This document shows positions 52,702 to 62,000 of a stretch of 64,000 bases of DNA, piece by piece. The notes under the pieces are model-generated. The model did no database searches, was not told the origin of the DNA, and saw only the letters and a list, made by a program, of their open reading frames with translations. Source of the stretch: Candidatus Poribacteria bacterium (lineage in GTDB: Bacteria > Poribacteria > WGA-4E > PCPOR2b); NCBI GenBank assembly GCA_028819845.1, contig JAPPKS010000016.1, positions 1 to 64,000 on the forward strand. The letters are read 5' to 3'. Made by a program: the position numbers and the translations under genes. Each line of letters starts with the position of its first letter. Position 1 is the first letter of the stretch.

Positions 52702-54159
52702 TTACAACGATTCCAGAAATGCGATGAGCGCGTCTCTGTCGCTTGCCGGCATCTGCTGAACTCGATCACGCGATTGTTCTGCTTCCCCGCCGTGCCACAA
52801 GATTGCCTCCAGCAACCCTCTTGCGCGTCCGTCGTGGAGAAAGTTGGTGTGTCCGTTGACCACTTTGACCAACCCGATACCCCACAGCGGCGGTGTACGC
52901 CACTCCGATCCGCTAGCTAGGAAATCGGGGCGATTGTCCGCTAACCCGGGCCCCATGTCGTGCAACAACAGATCGGTATACGGGTAAATTGTCTGGTTGG
53001 AAACTGCTGGTAAATCCGCCAATGTTCCCGTCTGCAACTTCGGGATATGGCATCCGGTGCAGCCCGCGCTATCAAAGAGTTCCTCGCCGCGCTGTACAAC
53101 TGGGTCGTCAACGTTACGCCGGGCAGGCACAGCAAGGGTTTGAATGTAAAACGTCACCACGTCCATAATTTCATCGCTGAGTTCCGGGTCGTCCCCCCGT
53201 CCGTCGTATTGCGGTTGCCCGGCCGAACTCTCGGTCGGCAAAAGCGAGGTTGTAATACCGATATCGTCGTGGTAGGCGGAAGCGACCTGTTGAAGCAACG
53301 TCGGTTGATTTGCCTTCCATCCGAATCGACCGAGGCTTAACCCGTTCTTCCGGACATCCCAGACGTAATTCGCTTTCCCTGAAATTCCATCACCATCCTG
53401 ATCGTCTTCATCTGCCAAGGCGAGGATGGCCGCTTCAGGTATCGCTTCAAGCAACCCTAAACCAAACACCACAGGGGCAACGCGGGGCGAGATTTCAACA
53501 TCGTCCGGTAACGGTTGATATGTGTTTTCAATGCTGTAGCTCGGCGTGCGGAGATACACCTTCGCTCCGTCGCTGGTCGTGAGTTCGCCTTCAGTATAGT
53601 TGATTGTCACCGTTCCTTCCGGCGGCACACCGTAGATTGCGCGGTTGTTTAGCTGAGTACCGAAACCGGGAACTGGCGCTGGACCGTGTGTAACGTCATC
53701 CACCTGATTTGCAAGACTCACACGGAAAAGCATTGACGTCAGCTTTTCACCGGATGTCGGCGCACGTCCCCGTCCATCCCGCGCGTGGCAGTTGATACAC
53801 GAGATATTGTTGTAAACCGGACCGAGCCCCGGGTTGACCTCCGCCGGTACGGTGACAAACACGGCTTCAAATTCAAGGTCACCGTCGAGGTGTTTTGCTA
53901 GCCCGTCTTCCGAAAGATTTGGGGCGGGCGTCGAAAACGCATGGCTGGTTGCGTCAAAAACCGTGGTTTCCCCACCGGAAAGCCTTTTATCCAAAACGTC
54001 CATATTTTCTGGTTTAGTCAAATTGTCCGAATCACAAGCGACAATCAACATACAGAACAGCATCATACCAAATTGAGTGTGTGAAAGATGATTTGATTTC
54101 ATGATTCCAAACTCATAATTTTTTGTCCGGTAAAAAAAAGGGAACAAACACCTCTTCAT
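52702..54159 (-). CDS. Di-haem oxidoreductase family (DUF1111) lipoprotein
   Basis: A 485-residue c-type cytochrome of the DHOR/DUF1111 family, often called putative thiol oxidoreductase. Two haem sites are visible: CINCHARDGRG (near residue 128) and CTGCHIPKLQTGT (near residue 370). An exported lipoprotein signal is visible (MLFCMLIVACDSD). The start at 54159 overlaps the NUDIX stop and has AAAGGG upstream; an internal ATG at 54102 would give a more normal signal peptide. In many genomes this family accompanies imelysin-type iron-uptake proteins, as here (imelysin at 54840 and a porin at 55983), so a role in periplasmic iron acquisition is likely. Confidence 0.85.
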   Translation of the reverse strand: MKRCLFPFFYRTKNYEFGIMKSNHLSHTQFGMMLFCMLIVACDSDNLTKPENMDVLDKRLSGGETTVFDATSHAFSTPAPNLSEDGLAKHLDGDLEFEAVFVTVPAEVNPGLGPVYNNISCINCHARDGRGRAPTSGEKLTSMLFRVSLANQVDDVTHGPAPVPGFGTQLNNRAIYGVPPEGTVTINYTEGELTTSDGAKVYLRTPSYSIENTYQPLPDDVEISPRVAPVVFGLGLLEAIPEAAILALADEDDQDGDGISGKANYVWDVRKNGLSLGRFGWKANQPTLLQQVASAYHDDIGITTSLLPTESSAGQPQYDGRGDDPELSDEIMDVVTFYIQTLAVPARRNVDDPVVQRGEELFDSAGCTGCHIPKLQTGTLADLPAVSNQTIYPYTDLLLHDMGPGLADNRPDFLASGSEWRTPPLWGIGLVKVVNGHTNFLHDGRARGLLEAILWHGGEAEQSRDRVQQMPASDRDALIAFLESL

Positions 54160-54737
54160 TGATTTGCCCTTTCTCGCCGGTTTTCTGGTTTAGACTCACG
54201 AACTCTTGCTGCCAACTGGTATAACTCCGCTAACTCGAACCGATTGATGTCCTGAAATCGACGAACAGCTTCCTCAATTGGGACTAATTCTACGCTTGCA
54301 ACTTGTTCGCTCCCCACAGGGTTTTCGGGATTGCCAGTGATTTCTACCGCTCCATATCCTACAATCCGATAGAATTCGGGATGCGGCAGATGCGAACGAT
54401 AGGGTTTTGGAGCGGTCGAAAAACAGTGCCAAGCACCGAGAGGTTCGTAGGTTATCAGACGCGCGCCGGCCTCTTCGATCAATTCACGGCGAATTGCGTC
54501 CGAATAGGTTTCTTCCGGCTCCAATGTGCCGCCCGGAACTTCCCATTCCCCTGTTTGTATGCGAAGCATTAGCCACAAATCCTCTATGAACGGAACAAGG
54601 TTGACATTACTGATTAGGTTGAGCGGCGGTATCTCGTTGAGATATTTAAACTCACAGGTGACAGCACCCCAACTGGTGGGTCCAAACAGGTGTGGAAAGT
54701 CGCTTTTCGAAATCAAATTTTCCCCAGTGGATATCAT
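54156..54737 (-). CDS. NUDIX hydrolase
   Basis: A 193-residue NUDIX protein. The motif GGTLEPEETYSDAIRREL followed by IEEAGA is a complete Nudix box with the metal-binding REL and EE residues, at about residues 82-105. The surrounding strands IQTGEWEVPG fit the fold. It hydrolyses a nucleoside diphosphate linked to something, which cannot be read. Its stop overlaps the ATG of the di-haem gene by 4 bases, so the two are translated together, an unusual pairing. A strong palindrome stands between its start and the imelysin gene. Confidence 0.85.
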   Translation of the reverse strand: MISTGENLISKSDFPHLFGPTSWGAVTCEFKYLNEIPPLNLISNVNLVPFIEDLWLMLRIQTGEWEVPGGTLEPEETYSDAIRRELIEEAGARLITYEPLGAWHCFSTAPKPYRSHLPHPEFYRIVGYGAVEITGNPENPVGSEQVASVELVPIEEAVRRFQDINRFELAELYQLAARVRESKPENRRERANQ

Positions 54738-54802
54738 TGCAGTTCCCAGATCTGCACGTCGTGCCGTGGCAGATCGATTAGAATCCCTCTTGTTTTATGC
54801 TA

Positions 54803-54835
54803 AGAAACCGAGTTTTTTGAAAAAACTCGGTTTCT
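54803..54835. terminator. Long perfect palindrome, probable terminator
   Basis: AGAAACCGAGTTTTTT (54803-54818) is the exact complement of AAAAAACTCGGTTTCT (54820-54835), with a one-base centre. On the minus strand it lies directly behind the imelysin stop, and the T-rich arm could act as the U-tract, so it may end the imelysin transcript in either direction. A dispersed palindromic repeat is the alternative. Confidence 0.6.
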
Positions 54836-54839
54836 CTTA

Positions 54840-55952
54840 TCAATTGAAGTTACCGTCTAGCACCAACTTTAAGATATCGTTCTCAAGTGTCCGCTGAACC
54901 GTACTTACTGCGTCAATTGCCGCTTGGACTGAAGAACGATGGGAAGTGATAGAATCTCGGAATGGATCCGGAATCGCACCGATGGTATCAATGGCGGTTT
55001 GGACTTCCGTTAGGAATCTTGCGTCCAATCCGGCGTCCACGCCATTAACAAATTCGTTAAGCCCTTGGCCATCGCCAGTGAATTTCCCCATGTAGACATT
55101 CTGAATACCGCGGATATTGTCTTGGAAATCGCTAATTGAGTTGAAGCTGAATTGCGACTCGACGAGAGATGTGTCCTGCTCGGTGAACGGATCGGAAATT
55201 TTACCGTTAGCGACTTCATCGGCGATGACAATCATGCCGTTGACCATCTCCTGCATACCGTCTTTCTGTGATTTATAAATTGTGCTCGAAGTGCCGGCGT
55301 TAGCGACTTCACCGGCGTAGTTTTCACCCGACGCATCCCACGCGGTACGCAACTGGCCAGTTTTAGCTTTCAGATTCTCCGTCGTTGCAATTAGATATTC
55401 AAGCTCACGAGGCGTAATTTCCTCAGCTTTTCTCTGGTCTCCTTCGCGGAAGAGGAGATACTCGATAGTATGGAAGCCTTTCAGCGTGTCTTCTAGCGCG
55501 TCAATTGACGCCGAGGTCAAATCCTGGTCACTGTCGAGCACCGCGTCGAGGTCTACTCTATTGACGGGCCAGCTATCTAACGCGGGGTCGAGCCCCTGTG
55601 TATCAACAGGGCCGAACAAAAACGCTTCACTCTGTTCCCACGGTGCCCTGGCTGCCTTCCAAGCTGTTTGCGCCAATTCCAAATGGGATTGGTTGGCGGC
55701 TGCATTTAATGCGTTGACGGCGTTTAATAGGTCACTCGCTTTATTGTCCAAGTCGGTGTAGGTGGCAAGCACGACCTTGTTGGCGAAGTCGTTCAAAATA
55801 GTGGTTGCATCAAATGCGGCTCCCGTGACCGGATCGATTTCCTCGTCTTCACCGCAACCTGAGAGGCCGCAGCCGATGAGAAAGACTGATAAAACCAGAA
55901 GCGTCGATAGCGTACTGCAATAGAATTTTTCTAGGTGTTGATTGAATCTCAT
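54840..55952 (-). CDS. Imelysin family (M75-like) lipoprotein
   Basis: A 370-residue lipoprotein (VFLIGCGLSGC) with two repeated helical imelysin halves. The characteristic motif GFHTIEYLLF (GxHxxE) lies near residue 157, and WKAARAPWEQSEAFLFGPVD with NRVDLDAVL belongs to the conserved core. Imelysin-like proteins (IrpA, EfeO) take part in iron uptake at the cell surface or periplasm; peptidase activity is doubtful. AAGGAGG precedes the ATG. The porin-like gene lies 30 bases upstream on the same strand. Confidence 0.85.
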   Translation of the reverse strand: MRFNQHLEKFYCSTLSTLLVLSVFLIGCGLSGCGEDEEIDPVTGAAFDATTILNDFANKVVLATYTDLDNKASDLLNAVNALNAAANQSHLELAQTAWKAARAPWEQSEAFLFGPVDTQGLDPALDSWPVNRVDLDAVLDSDQDLTSASIDALEDTLKGFHTIEYLLFREGDQRKAEEITPRELEYLIATTENLKAKTGQLRTAWDASGENYAGEVANAGTSSTIYKSQKDGMQEMVNGMIVIADEVANGKISDPFTEQDTSLVESQFSFNSISDFQDNIRGIQNVYMGKFTGDGQGLNEFVNGVDAGLDARFLTEVQTAIDTIGAIPDPFRDSITSHRSSVQAAIDAVSTVQRTLENDILKLVLDGNFN

Positions 55953-55982
55953 TGGATTCCTCCTTTTTGATGTGATGTTGAA

Positions 55983-57185
55983 TTAGTATTGAAAGCCGAA
56001 GCCAAATGCGGCAGTGTTCTCCTGATTTTCGACTACGGTGCCCAACCTCCGTGCCGAGTAGTGCCCTTTAAAGACAATCTGCGGATGCGGGTGATAATTG
56101 GCGCCAAACGTCCACGCCTTCCGTTCCCAACGCGGATTATCGAAAATGTCTCCCTTAACCTCAGCCATTGTATCATAGTTGTCGTAACGGACGAACAGGT
56201 CAAGCGCCGCCTGCGTGTTCAACGATGATTTGAAGAACGTTAACACATTGTATCCCACTTCGACGTAACCGCCGTGTGCTCGGCTGCCGACAGGCGTCCG
56301 CTTTACGTTCAGGTTGTTTGAGAGATTTCGATTGGCTTTGGAGACAAGTTCGGAATTTTCGAGCGCTCCGTACAGGAACAGCCCGCGAATTTTCAATGCG
56401 CCGACCTCGTAAAAGCCGTGCAGGTCGACAATTGAAACATGGGCATCCGGTTGGAAGTCCGGCTTCGGACGGTTGTCCGCACTGTCGCCGTAGTACCCGG
56501 AGAATCCGAGAACGGCTCCGTCCGTGACTGTGTAATCTACACGGCCGACGAGCGCGAAATCCTCGGCATTTGCAGCCTCAAACCGCAGTTGATGGCCGCC
56601 GACAATCCATTGGCGTGAACTGAATCCGGTGGAGTCCAAGCCGTTGACGACCTGCGCCTGGTAGTTGAAACCTCCAAATTTGCCGAAAATCTCAATTCCG
56701 TTTTCATGCCAGATGGTTGGGATCAGGTTTGATTCGGATTCAGGGCGGGTGGTCGTGAAGTAGTGCTGCGGTCGATGCCGTTTGGCAGTTAAGCCGACCG
56801 GCACGATGATGTGACCGATTCGCAGGTTGAATGTTGGACGAAACTCAAAGACTGCCGCTAGTTTCTCAACGATGACCTCACCGCCTTTTTCAACCTCCAT
56901 CTCAAATTCGCCAAACTCCTCAAATTTGTCGAACTCCATTGTGATGCCGGTGCCGCCGTGTTCAAACTCAAGCTCCGCTTCAAGCCGGATGGTGTCATTG
57001 ACCTGGTACTTCGGCGCGACGACAAGCCGTTCGACGTCAATATGTGCGCGCCGCTCTGGATCTGTTTCCCAAAAAAAGTTCGCGTAGTTGATTACCCCGT
57101 AACCGGAGATTTGCAGCCGCCCGGAATCAGCCGGTGCGGCTTGGGCAATCAAGAATAGAAATACACCAAAACAAAAACCTCGCAA
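55983..57185 (-). CDS. Outer-membrane porin-like beta-barrel protein
   Basis: A 400-residue protein with a signal peptide (MRGFCFGVFLFLIAQAAPAD). Residues after 25 alternate short amphipathic strands and aromatic girdle residues (GYGVINYANFFWETD, FNLRIGHIIVPVG, LGFSGYYGDSAD, FVRYDNYD), and the C-terminus ends in GFGFQY with a terminal aromatic, the outer-membrane barrel signal. It resembles phosphate-selective-porin-like or uncharacterised porins. The start is TTG at 57185 with GAGGTAAAA 5 bases before it. It heads the transcript with imelysin. Its 361-base upstream region holds a repeated operator-like sequence. Confidence 0.82.
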   Translation of the reverse strand: MRGFCFGVFLFLIAQAAPADSGRLQISGYGVINYANFFWETDPERRAHIDVERLVVAPKYQVNDTIRLEAELEFEHGGTGITMEFDKFEEFGEFEMEVEKGGEVIVEKLAAVFEFRPTFNLRIGHIIVPVGLTAKRHRPQHYFTTTRPESESNLIPTIWHENGIEIFGKFGGFNYQAQVVNGLDSTGFSSRQWIVGGHQLRFEAANAEDFALVGRVDYTVTDGAVLGFSGYYGDSADNRPKPDFQPDAHVSIVDLHGFYEVGALKIRGLFLYGALENSELVSKANRNLSNNLNVKRTPVGSRAHGGYVEVGYNVLTFFKSSLNTQAALDLFVRYDNYDTMAEVKGDIFDNPRWERKAWTFGANYHPHPQIVFKGHYSARRLGTVVENQENTAAFGFGFQY

Positions 57186-57207
57186 TTTTACCTCACTGTT
57201 GATTTAT

Positions 57208-57228
57208 TGATATTGAGACTCGATTTCA
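57208..57228. promoter_or_regulatory. Operator-like sequence, copy 1
   Basis: TGATATTGAGACTCGATTTCA shares its TGATATTGAG core with the inverse of 57309-57326 and is itself an imperfect palindrome (ATTGA to TCAAT). It lies 23 bases before the porin start. The identity of the regulator is unknown; the sequence is only distantly Fur-box-like. Confidence 0.4.
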
Positions 57229-57308
57229 ATGAATTCTAAAATAAAAACGCACGAAATTATTCCGTCCAAAACTGCCAAAACTGGCTGAGACCATAAAATC
57301 CGAATTGT

Positions 57309-57326
57309 AACTGAGACTCAATATCA
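57309..57326. promoter_or_regulatory. Operator-like sequence, copy 2
   Basis: AACTGAGACTCAATATCA, inverted relative to copy 1, has the same ten-base core. The centre TGAGACTCA is nearly palindromic. Between the copies is an AT-rich segment that could hold the promoter of the porin-imelysin unit. The rest of 57186-57546 shows no gene. Confidence 0.4.
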
Positions 57327-57546
57327 TAATAAACTTACAAAACCACGAACAATTCGGAAAATCGCGATAGTATAATTCATCGTGAATATTCTTGTCAAGT
57401 TTTTTTTAATGAATTTTTCAGAAAAAATTTCCGAATTTCCTTAAATATCTACTGTAACGCAGATTAAACGCAGACGACGGACTATTTTAACATCTGGGAC
57501 ACATTCTCGAACATTTGCGGCATCTAATGAGGAGATTTTGTTATTG

Positions 57547-58320
57547 TTAGAATTTTGCGCCGTTATCATTTATGGGTTTCCATGTTAGCGATACGGTGAC
57601 GGTTAACTGGGTTACATCGTCAAACTGCATGGCTTTTGTCCCGGCAATGTCACGACCCGGAAAGGTTTCGGTCTTACCGACAAAGTCGTCCGAAAAAGGA
57701 AAGAAATCTCCCCCTGGAGTTGGGCATGGATAAGAATCATCCTCAATAACGACAAGATATATCACCTTATCCTGCAGATCGTCGTATGTTAAATAACCGC
57801 CGTCGGACTTATTGAAAAAGGCGCCCACGGAGTAGAGCCTGTCCGACCCGTCTACATGTTCTAATCCGTTAATTTGACCGGAGCACGCAATAAAGTTATC
57901 TGCGCGGTCATAAATGTGAACCTCAATTTCAAGCCGACCGAATTCATACTCGTTCGTAACCGCAATTTCCGTGATGGTGACACGATCGGGCACACGTGAA
58001 ACGAAAGGCCCGCCGGAACCTAACGATTCTTCTAAGGGCGTAAACCTATTGTCAACGTCATCTCTGAACGTAAAAATCTGATCTTCAATCGCCATACGCG
58101 ATTTGAAAATAGCGCCTTCAACGTCTCTCCGCAGGTCGGACTGTTCGCCACGCAACGTGGAAATTTCGTCTGCAAGATTGGGCCGCTCGTCTCTTAAAGA
58201 GTTAATTTCGGATTGGAAATCTTCGCGCAAAATATCAAGATCTTCTTCATCTACCTCGGCACATCCGACCACAATAAAAATTAAAACCATCAAAATCGAG
58301 ACTGTATTACGTAGCTTCAT
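57547..58320 (-). CDS. Lipoprotein with coiled coil
   Basis: A 257-residue lipoprotein (LMVLIFIVVGC, Cys near residue 20). Residues 25-90 are rich in Asp, Glu, Arg and Leu with heptad spacing (EEDLDILREDFQSEINSLRD) and are predicted to form a coiled coil. The C-terminal part (about residues 105-255, from RVPDRVTITEIAVTNEYEFG) is beta-rich and may be a small Ig-like domain. I do not recognise the family. The gene is transcribed towards the porin but separated by 361 bases, so it is probably independent. Confidence 0.7.
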   Translation of the reverse strand: MKLRNTVSILMVLIFIVVGCAEVDEEDLDILREDFQSEINSLRDERPNLADEISTLRGEQSDLRRDVEGAIFKSRMAIEDQIFTFRDDVDNRFTPLEESLGSGGPFVSRVPDRVTITEIAVTNEYEFGRLEIEVHIYDRADNFIACSGQINGLEHVDGSDRLYSVGAFFNKSDGGYLTYDDLQDKVIYLVVIEDDSYPCPTPGGDFFPFSDDFVGKTETFPGRDIAGTKAMQFDDVTQLTVTVSLTWKPINDNGAKF

Positions 58321-58499
58321 GCGTAACCTCCATAGCTAGGCCATGTTGACATTTGAGAGAAAGGGCGTGGCATTTTGCCCTAATTGTGCTAATTAATTTT
58401 ACGAATCACTTCACTAACACCGTGCAATTCATTGGTTACTTCCGTGATGTGTAGTTTGCATCAATTGCAATGGGTTAATGGAGAAAGCCGGGTTGGACT

Positions 58500-58994
58500 T
58501 TATTTCTTTTTAAAGACTATGGTAAAGCCATCTTCGCTGATTAGCGTGAGAGTATTCACACTTCTCGACCATGTACCGGCGTCCTCGTCCGTGGCACCGA
58601 CTGGTTCTACCTCTTCTTTAAATATACCGGTTCCTTCGACTTCTATAGGTGTAAGTGTATAATTAGAGCCAGATAGGGTGTAAGTTCCAGTCATTTTTAC
58701 TGAACCTTGCCCTGAAAGTTCCAAGCCCTCCTCTTTCGCTTCAAATTTCATAGCAATTTCCACTTCCATCGTTCCATTGCTATCAAACGTCCAGTTATTG
58801 GTAACAATTGAAACATCTACCCCTTCTTCTCCAAAGGCTTGTTCAACACTCTCACCGTCAACGGATTCCCATTCCCATGTACCGACCCACTCATTATCAT
58901 CTTCCTCACCGCCACCGCAACCGATGGTTACGACAATGAGGACTATACAAAAGCTAGATAACCACAACAAACTGCGGATTAATTGTGCGAACAA
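58500..58994 (-). CDS. Lipocalin-like lipoprotein
   Basis: A 164-residue lipoprotein. The signal (SSFCIVLIVVTIGC) is followed by a GGGEEDDNE linker and a domain beginning WVGTWEWESVDGESV. This domain is a series of beta strands with WTFDSNGTMEVEI, GTYTLSGSNYTLTP and LTLISEDGFTIVFKK, the pattern of lipocalin-like barrels. TTG at 58994 is chosen because CGGAG lies 8 bases upstream and it places the signal sequence at the N-terminus; a GTG at 59066 would add 24 residues. The ligand is unknown. The next gene upstream is the giant surface protein. Confidence 0.65.
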   Translation of the reverse strand: MFAQLIRSLLWLSSFCIVLIVVTIGCGGGEEDDNEWVGTWEWESVDGESVEQAFGEEGVDVSIVTNNWTFDSNGTMEVEIAMKFEAKEEGLELSGQGSVKMTGTYTLSGSNYTLTPIEVEGTGIFKEEVEPVGATDEDAGTWSRSVNTLTLISEDGFTIVFKKK

Positions 58995-59095
58995 TTTTTG
59001 TTCTCCGTATACGTTAGAATTAGTTTCAATTTTTAAGAAACGTACAAAATGAAATTTTGTAACCAACGCCGATTTTGCTCTATTCGAATTAGTCG

Positions 59096-62000
59096 TTACT
59101 TCAAAATAAGCATCTTTCGCACAGCGAAATAATCTCCGGCTGACAGGTGATAGAAATACACACCGCTTGCCGCTCGTTCGCCGAACTCGTTTGTGCCATC
59201 CCAGTAGATAGCCTTTGACCGCGTCTCATGATATCCGGCCGTCCGATGCCCAATATCAAGCGAACGGACAATCTGACCGCTCTGGTCATAGATGGTCAGC
59301 GTCACGAAAGCGCCCTTTGCTAACCGAAACGGTATCCACGTCTCAGGGTTGAACGGATTGGGGTAGTTTGGCAGCAGCGCTGTTTCTTTCGGAATCAAAA
59401 CCGTGAGGAGTTGTTCCAAGAAGAGAACACCCCTTCGCAACGTCGCGTCCGTTAGGTTTAACTGCCGCGCTTGTGACAACCAATCTTGAACATCTGCGGC
59501 GGTGAGTATCGTCAGTGTTTGTGGATGTGCGCCAGGCGCGGCTGGTGTGTTCTCCAGCACACCCGCAACTAGGAGCAGGTCTTTAACATCCACTACTCCA
59601 TCTCCGTTGACATCGGCACTGTTCGGTCCCGTCTGTTGAAAGTTTGAAGCGACCGCCACCAAATCCGCTAGGTCCACCACACCATCTTGGTTTGCGTCTC
59701 CTTCAGGGCCTGCGGTGACGTATATTTCGGCTGTGAGTTCTGACCCGACGTAGTTCGCAACGGCGTCCGCGCCCACGGTGAAGGTGAGCGCAGCATCCGT
59801 GGAAATGTTGCCGTTGAATTCAAGTTCAACGGTGATTACGGTGTCGCTCTCGCGATCAGGTTGGTGCCACGGAATTGTCACACCGTCAATACCGGCGACT
59901 GTCACCGCATCTCGAATGTCAAAGCTAGATCGCGCGTATTTAGCGCCGTTAAGCGTCAGTGTGACCACGCTCTCATCAAGGCTTACTTCTGTCAACGGGG
60001 AATCAGAAGAGGCAACCACCGATTCCAGGCTCGCTGTGACTGGAATTTGGGCAGTGAATGCGGGGCCGTCGTAACTTGCTATGGCTTCTGCTCCCACAGT
60101 GAAGGTTAGTGCCGTATCGGTATCAAAGTCACCGGTGAATTCAAGTTCCACGGTAATAACGGTGTCGCTATCACGATCGGGTTGGTGCCAAGGAATAGTT
60201 ACGCCGTCAATGCCGGAAACTGTCACCGCATCTCTAATGTCGAAGATAGAACGTGCGTAATTAGCGCCGTTAAGCGTCAGTGTGACCACGCTCTCATTTA
60301 GGGTTGGTTCTGTCAACGGCGTTTCTGTCGATGCGATTATCGACTCCTGCCCCGAAGTGACAGGTACTTGTGATACCAGTGCGGGGCCATTGTATCCCGC
60401 TATGGCATCGGCGCCGACTGAAAAGGTGAGTGTGGTATCGGTGTCAAAGTTGCCGATGAATTCAAGTTCAACAGTAATTACCGTATCGCTCTCACGGTCA
60501 GGTTGGTGCCACGGAATTGTTACGCCGTTGATGCCGGAAACGGTCACGGCATCTCTGATGTCGAAGATTGAACGTGCGTATTTAGCGCCGCTAAGCGTGA
60601 GTGTGACCACGCTTCCAGCCAATGTTGCTTCCGTCAAGGGTGCCTCCGTCGATGCGGTTACCGATTCATTCAACGCAGCGACGGGTACTTCCGCTGTGAA
60701 TGCCTCTCCGTTGTATCTTTGTATCGCATCGGCTCCGACCGAGAAGGTGAGGGTAGCATCTGTGTCAATGTTTCCGTTGAATTCAAGTTCGACGGTGATT
60801 ACGGTGTCGCTCTCGCGATCGGGTTGGTGCCAAGGTATAGTTACACCTTCAATGCCCAAGACAGTTACAGCATCTCGTATGTCGAAGACGGATCGGGCGT
60901 AAACCGCGCCGCTTAGCGTCAATGTAACGACACTCCCGTCTAAGGTTGCTTCCGTCAAGGGTGCCTCTATTGATGCAGTTACCGACTCCTGCCCGCTTGT
61001 GACGGGTAATTGTGTGTCCAGCGCGGGGCCATTGTATCCCGCTATGGCATCGGCACCGACGGAAAAGACGAGCACAACATCGGTGTCTATATTTCCAACA
61101 AATGTCAGTTCGACAGTAAGCACCGTATCGCTGACTCGGTCCAAATCGAACCCTTGAATCGTGACACCGTCAATGCCGGAGACGGTCACGGCATCTCTGA
61201 GGCCAAAGGTAGATTGTTCGTAAACACCGCCATTTAGTGTGAGTGTGACGACACTGCCATCAAGGGTTGCTTCTGTCAACGGCGCCGCTGTTGATGCGGT
61301 TATCGATTCCTGCCCGCCTGTGACAGGAACTTGTGCAACCAGCGTGTGTCCATCGTAGTTCGCTATGGCGTCTGCCTCCACCGAGAAGGTGAGGGTAGCA
61401 TCGGTGTCAATATCTCCGTTGAATGTTAGCTCGACGGTCACCTCCGTGTCATTCACGCGGTTTACGCCGAATGTCCCAATAGTAACACCGACAATACCGT
61501 CAACCGTTAAGGCATCTCTAATGTCGAAGCTGGATTGTGCGTAAGTCCGGTTTTTTAGCGTCAATGTAACCACGCTTTCATCTAGGGTGCTTTCTGTAAG
61601 CGGCTGCGGGGTTGTTGCAGTTATGGTTGGGTCTTCCTCCACAACCGCTGTGACAGGTATTACCGCAGTTAGTGCGTCGCCGTTATAGTTCTCAATTGCG
61701 CCCGCCCCGACTGTAAACGTGAGGGTGGCATCGGTGTCAAAGTCCGTACCGTCAAATGTCAGCTCAACCGTTGCCACCGTATCGCTGATCCGATCAATAT
61801 CGAACCTGCGAAATGTAACGCCAGCAATCCCTGACACCGTGACAGCACGGCTGATGTCGAAACTGGATTGTGCGTAAGCACCGGATGACAAAGTCAATGT
61901 AACCACACTCTCATCTAGCGTCCCTTCATTAAGCGGTTGTGAAGACGATGCGGTCAATGTTGGGATGGCTTCCACCACGGCGGTGACAGGTATTGTTGCG

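Noticed and set aside
54803-54835. Perfect palindrome as an attenuator
   Set aside because: No leader peptide or alternative pairing is present. It directly follows a stop codon and is better seen as a terminator or repeat.
57208-57326. A classical Fur box
   Set aside because: The sites share a TGATATTGAG core but do not match the 19-bp Fur consensus closely, so the regulator is left open.
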